Source of the DNA: Sporosarcina ureae
GTDB taxonomy: Bacteria; Bacillota; Bacilli; Bacillales_A; Planococcaceae
Assembly: GCF_002082015.1 (NCBI RefSeq)
Contig: NZ_CP015109.1
Coordinates: 272,134-336,133 of the forward strand
DNA: 64,000 nt
Direction of reading: 5' to 3'
Below, in pieces: positions 9,455 to 20,579 of this stretch. The position numbers were made by a program, and so were the translations under genes. The notes below the pieces were generated by a model. It did no database searches. It saw only the letters and a list, made by a program, of their open reading frames with translations, and had not been told where the DNA came from. Positions within the stretch are counted from its first letter, which is position 1; each line of letters opens with the position of its first letter.

Positions 9455-10040
9455 GACGGCTTTTGTGGCTGATGAATCTATTTGATATCGCAATTGCTGC
9501 CCTGTGTTGCTTGCAGAAATATTTGACTACTCAGCCAATAAATATATACAAGTGTCTATTGTTAACACTAGGTTGGGCAGATCATACAACCCTTATTCCG
9601 ACTAATTTTTCCTCAATGAGTTAATCAAAAGGAAGTCTTTACAGGAAATAAGCGAAACCACTGATAAACGAACATCAAGCTATAAGCGTCGAATCAAGCC
9701 TTGAATCTAAGCCTACAATGTTTTCTAATTTATTAGATTATGCCTTAAACGAGAGGATCATATTTGATTATGTGTTAATAGATTCTTGGTTCACGCAAGC
9801 TCCTTTATTTAAAGTTACAGTAATTAAATTTTAATTTGTCATAGGCATGGTTTAGTCGTCCATGGATAAAAAAGATACTTTGAGCTCTAACTATGTGACA
9901 CTGGATAATGGGATTCCTTCTGAAATCTACCTCATACGTAATCGGAATAAACGGAGTGTGTGATTAACGATTTTAAGCTCAGATACCATATAGCCGTGGA
10001 TACGACGTTCATGTGCATGTAGAGTCAAATTAAGTTTTTA
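9455..10040 (+). pseudogene. Decayed IS4-family transposase
   Basis: Pieces of an IS4-type transposase can be read on the plus strand with several stops and frame changes. They run in the right order: VADESI, LLAEIFDYSANKYI, LGWADHTTLIP (one frame off), DKRTSSYKRRIK, DYVLIDSWFTQAPLFK and IRNRNKRS followed by a stop and LTILSSDT. The YVLIDSWF segment carries one of the family's catalytic acids. A degraded RxDxxVxF-like end lies near 10,010. No terminal inverted repeats were found by eye. It is an old, inactive copy. Confidence 0.7.
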
Positions 10041-11059
10041 TTATCCAAAAGAGTCTCCACTTTTATGTAGCGCGTACAATTGGAATCTCTTTTGTCATTT
10101 CAACAATCCAGCCTTCAATTTCACATGCCGAGCTAGTAAATCGCCGATTGACTCCTAACTAATTGGGGCGATTTCCTGCGCAACTTCCATAAGTGCTCCG
10201 AAATTGGTCAGGCTATCGTGTCAACCCTGCGCCCCCCTACTCGTTACTCTTTATCAGAACGGCAGGTCATAAACGCTTACTGCAATTGAACCTCGTCTGC
10301 TCCATATTAATTATTACTTTGATTCTGAATGTTCATCTTCCATCGTGCGGTTTAATCTACTGTAAATGATTCCCTTGCCCTTGAATTTTAGGATCATGGG
10401 ATTATACATAGTCAGCTACAATCTCAGTAAAATATACACGATCCTATTTGAAATTCTCATAAACACGAGTATTGATACGGCCGTTTACTGCCGTCTGGCC
10501 ATCTTTTCTAAGATAGGTCGCCACATTTTCAGCAGGCATTCTCCAAACTCGGACCCTAATCCATAATGAAATCAGCTTCATTTTCCTCACGTAGGTAGGA
10601 CCACCAAACGGGAACTCGCAACGGAGAACGAGTAGCTTGGCAGCCTTTTGAATTAACATACAAGGTATGTGATCCACACATTTATATTGAATTATCGGTT
10701 ATTTAACTCTCCGGACTTAGCTAAATAGTATTCCTAAAAGTCCACAAACACGGAAACAGATCTAAGTAAAGGATCAATCGAATTTTAAGAAACCAATACA
10801 ACAGAAAACGAAAGTTCTTTGTTTTCATGTCATTTTATTAAACACTTTATTTACTTACTACGAGTGTGATAATTTCTCGTCTGGCTTTAAGTGAAGTCTT
10901 TAATGTCCTTAACTCCTTAATTGCAATAAAGCTAATGGAAAGATGTCGGATTAAACTTTGTATAAGCATTACTAATCAAACACTTAACCGAAGCCTTCTG
11001 CATACATTTTCGATACGTTTATCTTATACTGCTTAATAGAAGGTAAAGGAGCGCAGGCT
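10041..11059. other. About 1 kb without a recognisable gene
   Basis: Short open frames occur on both strands at about 10,366-10,677, but they have no ribosome site, no family resemblance and atypical composition. The stretch probably contains further decayed mobile-element DNA after the transposase remnant, plus the promoter region of the sensor kinase at its right end. I see no repeat, RNA or hairpin that I can name. Confidence 0.4.
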
Positions 11060-12418
11060 ATGAATAAAATTTCAACGAAGCTAGCGGCTTCATTCATTAT
11101 TTCGTTTCTCATTTTGGATACATTGCTGATGGTGTATTTACATCAGACCATCACACATGCCCGGGTGGATGAAGAACTCGATCGACTCTTAAAGACGGGT
11201 AGCAATCATCGAAATGTGCTGGAAGATAATTATACTGAAACAACTCTTCACCATATTATTTTAATGGAAAGTGGTGGGGAAAGAGATGTCGCGATTCTCG
11301 ACGATGAAGGAACGATTATACATCATTCATTGCCTAACGAGGAAATTCTCGTTCCATACGTATCCGAACTGCATGATAAGCAACTAACGGAGGATACTAT
11401 ATTGCCCGTGGATTGGGAAACGTCTCCTTATCTCGTCAGCGTGCATCCGTATGAAGTGAAAGGCAATTCAGGGGCTCTCGTCATGCTTCAAAGTACCATC
11501 CCGATTCGTCAACTTGTCAATCAACTTAATGCGCATTTTCTACTTGCGGGTGGCGGTAGCATCGTCGTTTTGTTTGTTGTCTACTTATTATTATCCAAGT
11601 GGTTGACACGTCCACTTATTCGAATGAAAGAAGCGACAGAGCAGATGAGCGAAGGTTTGTACGATGTGGATTTGCCGAAGCTTTCGAATGATGAGTTAGG
11701 CGAACTAGCTGCTTCTATCCGGAAGTTATCGAATGATTTAAGCCGCGTCAAACGCGAGCGAAAAGAGTTTCTAGCGTCCGTGTCTCACGAAATGGGAACC
11801 CCGCTTACGTACTTAATTGGTTATGCCAAAGTAGCTCAGCGCACAGAACTGGATGATACGGAGCGATTTAACTATTTATCGATTATTGAAGAAGAAGCCG
11901 AGCGCTTGAAAACACTCGTGAAAAATTTGATGGATCTCGCTCAAATGGATGAAATGACGTTCACTGTGACGAAATCCGAATTCTCTGCCGAAGAGTTCAT
12001 CCGAGATATTGTGCAACTTGTTCAACCTTCATTTGATTTGAAAGGAATTATGTTGGTGATTGAACAAGTCCGCGATTTCCCTCTCGTGGCAGATCGAATG
12101 CGACTCGAACAAATTATTCTCAATCTGTTAGATAACGCGCTTCACTATTCTGAAACTGGTAGCACTGTAATCGTTCGAGCGTTTCAAGATAAAAAGCACA
12201 CGGTTTTACAAGTGGAAGACAGCGGGTGCGGCATTGCAGAGGAAAATCAGCAACAAATATTTGAAAAGCTCTACCGCGTCGAAAAATCCCGTTCTCGTTC
12301 ATTTGGCGGTGCCGGTCTTGGTTTGGCGACGGTGAAGGAATTAACAGAAGCGCACGGTGGCACGATCGAGGTGCAGAGCAAATTGGAGGAAGGCAGTATC
12401 TTTACGGTACGATTATAA
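11060..12418 (+). CDS. Sensor histidine kinase
   Basis: The 452 residues comprise TM1 (about 9-27), an extracellular domain of about 130 residues, TM2 (about 161-178), a HAMP linker, a HisKA domain with phospho-acceptor His243 in SVSHEMGTPL, and an ATPase domain with the N box NLLDNALHYS, DSGCGI and GGAGLGLA. It is a membrane kinase of the OmpR-partner class. AAAGGAG lies upstream of the ATG. The response regulator follows, so the order is kinase first, less common than regulator first. The ligand of the extracellular domain is not known. Confidence 0.93.
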   Translation: MNKISTKLAASFIISFLILDTLLMVYLHQTITHARVDEELDRLLKTGSNHRNVLEDNYTETTLHHIILMESGGERDVAILDDEGTIIHHSLPNEEILVPYVSELHDKQLTEDTILPVDWETSPYLVSVHPYEVKGNSGALVMLQSTIPIRQLVNQLNAHFLLAGGGSIVVLFVVYLLLSKWLTRPLIRMKEATEQMSEGLYDVDLPKLSNDELGELAASIRKLSNDLSRVKRERKEFLASVSHEMGTPLTYLIGYAKVAQRTELDDTERFNYLSIIEEEAERLKTLVKNLMDLAQMDEMTFTVTKSEFSAEEFIRDIVQLVQPSFDLKGIMLVIEQVRDFPLVADRMRLEQIILNLLDNALHYSETGSTVIVRAFQDKKHTVLQVEDSGCGIAEENQQQIFEKLYRVEKSRSRSFGGAGLGLATVKELTEAHGGTIEVQSKLEEGSIFTVRL

Positions 12419-12436
12419 AGGAAGTGAGTGACGCAT

Positions 12437-13111
12437 ATGAAAACGATTTTACTTGTTGATGATGAACAGCGCATGCTCGATTTGCTTGAACTGTTCCTCT
12501 CTCCACACGGATATCGCTGTTTGCAAGCGACTGATGGTCAACAAGCACTGGAGTTATTTCAGAAAGAGGATATACATCTTGTATTGCTAGATGTTATGAT
12601 GCCCGGAATGGACGGATGGGAAGTTTGCCGTAGACTTAGAGAACTTTCAAATGTACCTGTCATTTTATTAACGGCTCGATCCGACAAATCAGACGTTGTG
12701 AAAGGACTCGATCAAGGTGCGGATGATTATATTACGAAACCATTTGACGAACGCGAACTCACCGCCAGAGTGCGTGTGGCATTACGGCGTACAGGGGACG
12801 AAACTCAATCGAAGACGATTCATGAAGGTCCATTTACTCTTGACTTGGAGTCCTATTCCATCCTATATGACACGCAGGAAGTTCGTCTTACATTAAAGGA
12901 GTTCTATATTATAGAAGCCATGATGACCCGGCCCAATCGGACGTTCACACGAGAAGATTTGCTTCAAGTAGCATGGGAATATGACACATATACAGAAGTT
13001 CGGACTGTCGATTCGCATATTCGAAATTTACGGGATAAGTTGAGGAAATCGAATTTTCCTATAGAGGAAATTTTGGTGACAGTTTGGGGGATCGGCTATA
13101 AGTGGAGATAA
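12437..13111 (+). CDS. OmpR/PhoB-family response regulator
   Basis: The receiver domain has the acidic pair DDE, phospho-acceptor Asp52 (LLDVMMPGMDG), the switch threonine (LLTARSD) and Lys in TKPFDEREL. A winged-helix output domain follows (TREDLLQVAW ... VRTVDSHIRNLRDKLR). About 224 residues, usual for the class. It is the partner of the kinase just upstream. The ATG at 12437 is chosen because the GTG at 12428 would add three residues not found in relatives; both have purine-rich sequence in front, so the start is not certain. A strong terminator follows. Confidence 0.92.
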   Translation: MKTILLVDDEQRMLDLLELFLSPHGYRCLQATDGQQALELFQKEDIHLVLLDVMMPGMDGWEVCRRLRELSNVPVILLTARSDKSDVVKGLDQGADDYITKPFDERELTARVRVALRRTGDETQSKTIHEGPFTLDLESYSILYDTQEVRLTLKEFYIIEAMMTRPNRTFTREDLLQVAWEYDTYTEVRTVDSHIRNLRDKLRKSNFPIEEILVTVWGIGYKWR

Positions 13112-13135
13112 TTACATAACACGCTTTAACGATAG

Positions 13136-13171
13136 AAAAGGCTACTTTCCATGAATGGAGAGTAGCCTTTT
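13136..13171 (+). terminator. Intrinsic terminator after the two-component pair
   Basis: AAAAGGCTAC and GTAGCCTTTT close a stem that extends through TTTCCAT/ATGGAGA with one wobble, followed by TTTTCTTT. It ends the kinase-regulator operon. Confidence 0.85.
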
Positions 13172-13253
13172 CTTTATGGATCGGTTCGAGCAGCTTCTAT
13201 TGCATTGTTATACATGAGAGTGTCCTATAGCAGCAAATTCGAATGATTTTTTA

Positions 13254-14207
13254 TTAATTACGTAAAATCACATACACTAAATATGCAACGTACGCTAGAA
13301 CTAGCATGAGACCTTCACGCTTACCAATCCTGAAGCCAGTTCTAGCGAATACCAACAATATGAACGTCAACGCAATCATAATAATCACATCGATAAATAC
13401 TTTATCGTTCACTGCAATGGGCGTAATGACAGAGGAAGCGCCGAGAACAAATAGGATGTTAAAAATATTGCTCCCGACAATGTTTCCTAAAGCGATTTCA
13501 CTTTCCTTTTTCAAAGCAGCTGAAATCGACGTAACCAATTCGGGTAGAGAAGTACCGATTGCGATGATTGTCAGACCGACCAACGTTTCACTCATGCCTA
13601 GAGAATAAGCGATTTTCGTAGCATTATCGACAACTAAATCTCCTCCGAATATAATCGCAGCCAATCCGACTAGAGTAATGAGTATATTCTTCCCCCACTT
13701 CACGTTCCCTGTCGCTTGTGTAAGCGTGGCATTTTGACGGCTTCTGAGGCCAAGTTCAATCACATAATACATAAAGATCGAAAGGAATATTAAGAAAATC
13801 ATTCCATCGCTACGCGTGATTATGTTGCTACTGAAGCCTTGCAGTGCCATATCACTCATCAATACTAACATCACTATACTTGCTAATAATGTGAATGGAA
13901 TCTCTTTACGGATCGTTTCGCTTTGTACCTTCAACGGGAACAAAAATGCCGCTATGCCGACAACCATAGTAATATTAAATATATTACTTCCCACTACGTT
14001 CCCGACAGAAACGTCCGCATTTCCGCCTAATGCGGCTATAATACTGACCGTTGCTTCCGGTGAGCTCGTTCCGAGTGCTACAATCGTGAGCCCGATTAAA
14101 ATAGGTGGGATTTGCAGTAGCCTTGCGATATTAGAAGAACCATCTACGAAAAAGTCGGCTCCCTTGATCAATAATACAAATCCAATAATGAGTAAAACAT
14201 AGATCAT
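13254..14207 (-). CDS. CaCA-family Na+/Ca2+ antiporter (YrbG-like)
   Basis: This 317-residue membrane protein shows the internal duplication of cation/Ca2+ exchangers. Each half has its alpha repeat: GTSSPEATVSI with GNVVGSNIFNI, and GTSLPELVTSI with GNIVGSNIFNI. The glutamates in GTSxPE are the ion-binding acids. About ten membrane segments are visible. GGAGGAGGT lies nine bases before the ATG. It stands alone on the minus strand, convergent with the two-component genes. The ion preference is not certain. Confidence 0.9.
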   Translation of the reverse strand: MIYVLLIIGFVLLIKGADFFVDGSSNIARLLQIPPILIGLTIVALGTSSPEATVSIIAALGGNADVSVGNVVGSNIFNITMVVGIAAFLFPLKVQSETIRKEIPFTLLASIVMLVLMSDMALQGFSSNIITRSDGMIFLIFLSIFMYYVIELGLRSRQNATLTQATGNVKWGKNILITLVGLAAIIFGGDLVVDNATKIAYSLGMSETLVGLTIIAIGTSLPELVTSISAALKKESEIALGNIVGSNIFNILFVLGASSVITPIAVNDKVFIDVIIMIALTFILLVFARTGFRIGKREGLMLVLAYVAYLVYVILRN

Positions 14208-14737
14208 GTAGTTGTTACCTCCTCCATAGGAATAAAATGATTAATTAGCTGTATGTAAGTAGGTCATGTCTAGCATAAAATAATTGCTTCAAATCCTGCA
14301 TACTTGATGCACTTCATGACAAGCACAATGATGAATAATACAATATGTATTTGACTCTACATCTCCATTGCAATCATCCTGTCCAATCACTCATATTTTA
14401 TACGACGTACACTCTTCACCAGCAATCCTCCCCTCTTTTATTTTTTCATTTTGATTATCTCACGTCATCACTACTTATGCATCCTACAAGTCATGCAAAT
14501 AGATTTACTTCCTATCTCTACTTGCTCTTTTAAGTGGTAGTACAAAGATTTTATTAAAATAACCTGTGCATTGAACCAGTTCTACAAACAAGATCTTCCT
14601 GATCTTACATTTCTACTTCCTTAAATAACATGGTATCATGTAAATAACGGTATCCATGGAATTTACAAGTATAATAGCTCTTTAAAAAATGGATAAGATA
14701 TGATAGACTATCCCTGTTCACACAATTAAATACTATA
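14208..14737. other. 530-base intergenic region before the thiC riboswitch
   Basis: This region separates the divergent antiporter and thiC. It must hold both promoters, but I could not single out a convincing -35/-10 pair for thiC. It is AT-rich. A 62-codon frame at 14,345-14,533 has no ribosome site and looks like a chance frame. Confidence 0.4.
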
Positions 14738-14836
14738 ACTAGGGGTGTCCAACGTAATTGGACTGAGATGGAATGATAGTACACGCATTCCGGACTCTTT
14801 GGACCTGATCTGGCTCGTACCAGCGTAGGGAAGTTT
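14738..14836 (+). promoter_or_regulatory. TPP riboswitch (THI element)
   Basis: The conserved blocks are in the right order: AGGGGTG, then CTGAGATGG, then GGACTCTTTGGACCTGATC, then CCAGCGTAGGGAAG. This is the thiamine pyrophosphate aptamer. It lies about 130 bases before thiC with an intrinsic terminator between them, so ligand binding should cause premature termination. Confidence 0.95.
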
Positions 14837-14870
14837 TCATTTTATCAGCGACGCGTATTTTTGCGTTTTG

Positions 14871-14904
14871 AAGACCAGGCCTATTTATGGAACTGGTCTT
14901 TTTT
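14871..14904 (+). terminator. Riboswitch expression-platform terminator
   Basis: AAGACCAG pairs with CTGGTCTT and is followed by TTTTTT. It lies between the TPP aptamer and thiC, where it should form when thiamine pyrophosphate is bound. Confidence 0.85.
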
Positions 14905-14926
14905 GTTGCCGATTCCCTTTCCTTGA

Positions 14927-16738
<1,812 letters not shown>

Positions 16739-16756
16739 TGAGGAGTGAATGGAGTT

Positions 16757-16924
16757 ATGACAACTGAACAGTTAATTCATCAGATCTCTGTAAAACGCCG
16801 AAGTCTTCATCAGTTAGAAGAACAGTTGGCTCTCTTGCAAAAACAGTGCATTCACGACTATACAGAAACCGTAACGTATAGGAAATGTATGAAATGCTTG
16901 AAGATCGAGAGTGTCCATTATTAA
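16757..16924 (+). CDS. Small cysteine-containing protein downstream of thiC, unknown
   Basis: A 55-codon frame starts 18 bases after thiC, with AGGAGTG nine bases before its ATG. The product begins MTTEQLIHQISVKRRSLH, has a helical middle, and ends with a Cys-x-His pair (QCIHDY) followed by CMKC, which looks like a small zinc site. I do not recognise a family. The ribosome site and position suggest it is a real gene read from the riboswitch-controlled transcript. Confidence 0.5.
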   Translation: MTTEQLIHQISVKRRSLHQLEEQLALLQKQCIHDYTETVTYRKCMKCLKIESVHY

Positions 16925-17057
16925 TACATGTCTCGCTTTCTAAAAAACTCAGCGGGATTGCGACTTACTATGGGTTTCAATTCACGTTATTCATAACACA
17001 ATTTCTTGTACCTGTTGTGCTATTAACGCTTGCTTTCATGTCGACACAATAAAAATG

Positions 17058-17105
17058 ACCCACCTTATCTCATTGAAAAATGTGGACTGAGGTGGGGCAA
17101 TTTTA
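17058..17105 (+). terminator. Hairpin ending the thiC transcript
   Basis: CCCACCT pairs with AGGTGGG across a 30-base loop and is followed by CAATTTTAT. The stem is short and the loop long, so this is a moderate candidate. Confidence 0.5.
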
Positions 17106-17164
17106 TATAAATAATAGGTTTTGAAAGTGTAAATCTATAAATTTATTTCATTACTGTAAAACAA

Positions 17165-18019
17165 TTAATCAAACTCTTCGTATTCATTCGGATGCTGCCC
17201 TTCAACTCTTCCCGCTTCGCCTTGATCCAACGAATCAATCTGCTTCATATCTTCTGTAGTCAATTCAAAGTCCAATACATCCAGGTTGGCTGTTTGACGG
17301 TCATAGTTTGATGATTTTACGACCGTTAGAATGTCATTCTGTAGATTCCAACGAATAATAATTTGTGCTGGTTCCTTGTTATATTTTTTAGCAATCGAAA
17401 CAATTGTTTCATTTTCTAATACGTCATTTAATTCACGACCTAAAGGACTCCAAGCTTCTGTTACGATGCCGAGACTTTTATTGTATTCCACTAAGTCGTT
17501 GTTGTTAAAATATGGATGACGTTCAATTTGATTAGTAGCGGGCGTCACACCTGTTTCTTTAATGATACGGTCAAGATGTTCCGGTAAGAAATTAGATACA
17601 CCGATCGTCTCAATTAGTCCGAATTTCTGTGCGTCGACTAACGCTTTCCATGCTTCTACGTATTGATCTTGTTTTGGAAGTGGCCAATGGATCAAGTATT
17701 TATCAAAGTAATCGATGCCGATCCGGTATAAGGATTCTTGAATCATTAGAATCGCTCTTTCGTAATCATGTGAAGCACCAGGAAGTTTGGAGCTGATCAT
17801 CAGTTCTTCTCTAGGCACAGATGACCGACGAACTGCTTCCCCTACCATTCCTTCATTATTATAATTCGTGGATGTATCAATCAATCTATATCCCGCTTCG
17901 ATTGCCGTTAATGTACTGACTACACCTTGCGCACCTTTTACTTTCACTGTGCCAAAACCAATGGATGGCAGGCTCGTTCCATCATTCAATCGCATGGATT
18001 GTACTTTTAGTTGTTCCAT
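17165..18019 (-). CDS. Aldo/keto reductase
   Basis: The 284-residue TIM-barrel reductase has the catalytic tetrad of the family: Asp48, Tyr53 (DTSTNYNNE), Lys78 (SSKLPG) and His111 (LIHWPLPK). The signatures GVSNF and NQIERHPYF are present. It reduces aldehydes or ketones with NADPH in the cytoplasm. AAGGAG lies ten bases before the ATG. It is a single gene, with no neighbour that hints at a substrate. Confidence 0.93.
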   Translation of the reverse strand: MEQLKVQSMRLNDGTSLPSIGFGTVKVKGAQGVVSTLTAIEAGYRLIDTSTNYNNEGMVGEAVRRSSVPREELMISSKLPGASHDYERAILMIQESLYRIGIDYFDKYLIHWPLPKQDQYVEAWKALVDAQKFGLIETIGVSNFLPEHLDRIIKETGVTPATNQIERHPYFNNNDLVEYNKSLGIVTEAWSPLGRELNDVLENETIVSIAKKYNKEPAQIIIRWNLQNDILTVVKSSNYDRQTANLDVLDFELTTEDMKQIDSLDQGEAGRVEGQHPNEYEEFD

Positions 18020-18154
18020 TTTTATCTTACTCCTTTTTTAAAAGTAAACTCTTCTATCGAATAAAACACGAATTGACAGGACGTGTCTTCTACTCGTCTC
18101 ACCCATGTAATTTCCCTTGCTGATTGCGAACTAAACATTCATTCCTCATTAGAA

Positions 18155-18201
18155 TAAAAAACACTTGTGTCAGTAACCTACGTAGATTACTGACACAAGT
18201 G
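18155..18201 (-). terminator. Strong intrinsic terminator of the DUF1361 gene
   Basis: CACTTGTGTCAGTAA and TTACTGACACAAGTG form a perfect 15-bp stem with a ten-base loop. On the minus strand it is followed by TTTTTTATTC, five bases after the stop codon of the membrane protein gene. Confidence 0.88.
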
Positions 18202-18206
18202 CACTT

Positions 18207-18887
18207 TTATTTCCCCTTAAACGATCGGTACAACAAATAGCAAAATAAAACAAATCCAGAGAAAGCAATACTAAACTGTACGGCGAATCGATCAACTTCC
18301 GCCACTTGTTGTAACACTTGGAATGGGTTGAATGCTATATCCCAGCTATTGAAGCGCAAAAACCTTCCTATATAAACGCCAATTCCTGTTAGTAAACCGA
18401 CGCTTAAAATACTCACATAGCCGATGTTCTTGGAATACTTCTTCCTGACGAGCAGTTCGAAAACATAAAACGATTCCAAACCAACTACTGCGGCATAAAA
18501 GAAGCCCGTAGCAATGACTAATAATTTCGTCCATATCAAAATGTCGTGACTATAGACCATTCCAGCGTCTGGCGCATACGGTCCTGCACCCGCCATCCAC
18601 CTGAACTTTTCATTCGCTATATGAATAAAATCCGTTACCAGATAGACAGAATTAGGGAAGAAAAACAACCAAAGTAGTATCCAAAAAACAGACCAACTGA
18701 TTTTCTTCTGCCTGATCGTCTCGGTCGCCTGACTAATGAAGAACAACGGTAAAATGGCCAACAACACATTCCAAGACAACACCGCATAGAGAAAGTCCAA
18801 ACTCTTAAAGAGCATGGCCAGACAGACGCTCCAATAAGCCAACATGAATAATACTAGCATTTTATGTTTTCCGAAAAATGTCTCCAT
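18207..18887 (-). CDS. DUF1361 family integral membrane protein
   Basis: The 226 residues form about six or seven membrane helices. The family signature lies in the middle: WNVLLAILPLFF, then LWLFFFPNSVYLVTDFIHI, a pattern of DUF1361 proteins. The function of this family is not known. GGGGAGG lies four bases before the ATG. It is a single gene followed by a strong terminator, and divergent from the GreA-type gene. Confidence 0.85.
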   Translation of the reverse strand: METFFGKHKMLVLFMLAYWSVCLAMLFKSLDFLYAVLSWNVLLAILPLFFISQATETIRQKKISWSVFWILLWLFFFPNSVYLVTDFIHIANEKFRWMAGAGPYAPDAGMVYSHDILIWTKLLVIATGFFYAAVVGLESFYVFELLVRKKYSKNIGYVSILSVGLLTGIGVYIGRFLRFNSWDIAFNPFQVLQQVAEVDRFAVQFSIAFSGFVLFCYLLYRSFKGK

Positions 18888-19072
18888 GGAACCTCCCCTA
18901 GTAAGAATGGGTATACGTTACCCCTTACTCTTGAATTCACTACTAGTGTAAACGAAGCCAAACGAGATAAGTTGCAACAATATAAAGAATTGTATAGAGT
19001 TCTGTAGATATGGAGAATGTCTTTCAAATATCGACACATCATAATACTTTGAATGAAAGGAGCTCGACACAC

Positions 19073-19546
19073 GTGGGACCCAAAAAATACTTGATGACCC
19101 AATCGGGCAAAGAAGCTTTATTGAAAGAGTTGGATGAGTTGCAATCGAAAAAGCGACAAGAGGCCTTACAGCGCATCAAAAACGCACGCAAATTTTGTGA
19201 TTTTAGAGAGGACTCCGAGTACGAGGCTGCCGTTACAGCGCAAGCACAAATTGAAGAGCGGATTTTGCTGATTTTAGAAAGACTTCGACATGCAGAAGTA
19301 ATTTCCGGATCAGAAGACGGTACAGATACTGTCGTTTTCGGTGCTCCTGTGACTTTCATTGAACTACCGGATGGTGAAGAAGAAACGTATACGATTGTGG
19401 GTGTCGAAGAAGCCGATTCACTGAACGGAACTATTTCAACTGAATCCCCACTTGCCGAAAGCTTATTAGGTCGTTCTATTGGTGATCGAGTATCCGTTCA
19501 AACACCAAGCGGAGAAATGACTCTTTTAATCGTAGCAGTACAATGA
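19073..19546 (+). CDS. GreA/GreB-type transcription elongation factor
   Basis: Starting at GTG 19073, which follows GAAAGGAG, the product has 157 residues, the length of GreA. It has an N-terminal coiled coil whose tip carries the acidic pair needed for RNA cleavage (FCDFREDSEYEAA), and a C-terminal FKBP-like domain (VVFGAPVTFIELPDGEEETYTIVG ... SPLAESLLGRSIGDRV). It should rescue backtracked RNA polymerase. The tip sequence differs from standard GreA (GDLSENSEY), so it may be a second, specialised copy. An upstream in-frame ATG at 19010 would add 21 residues without a ribosome site. Confidence 0.88.
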   Translation: MGPKKYLMTQSGKEALLKELDELQSKKRQEALQRIKNARKFCDFREDSEYEAAVTAQAQIEERILLILERLRHAEVISGSEDGTDTVVFGAPVTFIELPDGEEETYTIVGVEEADSLNGTISTESPLAESLLGRSIGDRVSVQTPSGEMTLLIVAVQ

Positions 19547-19633
19547 ACGCTATCAAACATTTGATTACATACCGCTCGGGGTATATAGTAGAGTGTATAA
19601 ATTATATGATATCCAGTAACAGGAGGACGTAAA

Positions 19634-19960
19634 TTGAAACGCATAAAAGCTATAGAGGAGTGGCGAACAATTAAAGAAAGTTCAAACGGACAATCCATTC
19701 TTCTTTTTAAAATGAGTCTAACTTGTTTCAGTAGCCTATCTGCAAAAAAAGAATTACATAAACTCGTTACGGACTTACCACTCTATGTCATCATCGTCCA
19801 AACAGATCAAGCCGTTTCGAAAGCGATTGAAAATGATTTACATGTAAGACATGAATCACCCCAATTATTAATTGTAAAAGACCAAAAAGCAACATGGCAA
19901 GCTACACATTATCACATTAAAGAATCTGTTGTTCGTGATGCGATTGAACTGTACAGCTGA
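19634..19960 (+). CDS. brxC: BrxC/YtxJ-like monothiol bacilliredoxin
   Basis: This 108-residue thioredoxin-fold protein has a single active-site cysteine, Cys31 in SLTCFSS, where the family has TCPIS. The rest matches the pattern: ILLFKMS, PLYVIIVQTDQAVSKAIENDL, RHESPQLLIVK, and a final TWQATHYHI segment. It is expected to remove bacillithiol from proteins. It starts at TTG, with AGGAGG seven bases before it. Phe-Ser in place of Pro-Ile after the cysteine is unusual for the family. Confidence 0.82.
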   Translation: MKRIKAIEEWRTIKESSNGQSILLFKMSLTCFSSLSAKKELHKLVTDLPLYVIIVQTDQAVSKAIENDLHVRHESPQLLIVKDQKATWQATHYHIKESVVRDAIELYS

Positions 19961-20040
19961 GTATTACAAACATCTGTACATGAGATTTTAAGAATGTATA
20001 TACATTCACGTAGTTTCAGACACGGTATTTTAATAGTTTT

Positions 20041-20081
20041 CCACACAAGCAAACAAAACAAAGTTTTGTTTGCTTGTGTGG
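20041..20081. repeat. Perfect 19-bp inverted repeat between convergent genes
   Basis: CCACACAAGCAAACAAAAC and its exact reverse complement are separated by three A bases. The hairpin lies between the convergent brxC and ArsR genes and may terminate both, although neither side has a T run. A related palindrome with the same AAGCAAACAAA core lies at 24,934. Confidence 0.7.
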
Positions 20082-20257
20082 AATATAAAGCTTGTAATAG
20101 TGACCCCTATAGCCTCAACACCGTACTTTCACTTCCCTACCTCCCTTATTTAACGCCTGTATCTTTAACTCAAAGCCACGTACTCATTTTAAAAACGAGA
20201 CAACTACACGCACAACACATATATGTATAAGTGTACTTCCCCAAGTAATGTACGACT

Positions 20258-20515
20258 TTATTTGTTCAACTTAATCATCCATACAAGAAGATCTTGCAGA
20301 ACCGTCGTATGGAGAGTGTAGTAAATGTACTGCCCCTTTTTCTCCGAAGTGACAAGTCCAGCTGTCCGCAAGATGTTTAAATGATTGGAAATGCTCGGCT
20401 TGCTCATCTCGAATTCTTCATGTATTTCACTAGCAGTTAAGGAGCCTTTCTCACTGAGTAGAGTAAGTATTTGCCTTCTCGTTTCGTCGTTTAGTGCTTT
20501 AAAAATATCGTTCAT
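20258..20515 (-). CDS. ArsR-family (SdpR-like) transcriptional repressor
   Basis: The 85 residues form one winged helix: ALNDETRRQILTLLSEKGSLTASEIHEEF, recognition helix SKPSISNHLNILRTAGLV and the wing KKGQYIYYTL. No metal-binding cysteine cluster is visible. It resembles the SdpR autorepressor group, which usually pairs with an SdpI-like membrane protein; none follows here, because the gene's downstream neighbour is convergent. AGGGGA precedes the ATG. Tandem repeats directly upstream are a likely autoregulatory operator. Confidence 0.85.
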   Translation of the reverse strand: MNDIFKALNDETRRQILTLLSEKGSLTASEIHEEFEMSKPSISNHLNILRTAGLVTSEKKGQYIYYTLHTTVLQDLLVWMIKLNK

Positions 20516-20544
20516 ATAAAAGTTTCCCCTGTCTTTTAATACAT

Positions 20545-20579
20545 TTAGTTATTTGTCTAATTAGTTATTCATCTAATTA
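20545..20579 (-). promoter_or_regulatory. Tandem 16-bp operator repeats upstream of the ArsR gene
   Basis: TTAGTTATTTGTCTAA is followed at once by TTAGTTATTCATCTAA and then TTA. Each unit is itself partly dyad-symmetric (TTAG ... CTAA). Two tandem units 30 bases before the ArsR start are typical of an autorepressor operator. The 240 bases from here to the GMC gene hold nothing else I can name. Confidence 0.6.

Noticed and set aside
10366-10677. Two short overlapping frames on opposite strands in the gene-poor stretch after the IS4 remnant.
   Set aside because: No ribosome site, low-complexity products and no resemblance to known proteins.
14345-14533. A 62-codon plus-strand frame with a hydrophobic, leucine-rich product.
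   Set aside because: AT- and CT-rich composition alone explains it; there is no ribosome site.
16885-17052. A 55-codon frame that overlaps the small gene after thiC and encodes one membrane helix (TLFITQFLVPVVLLTLAFM).
   Set aside because: Its ATG has only AGGA two bases away, it overlaps a better-supported frame by 40 bases, and nothing shows that it is translated.
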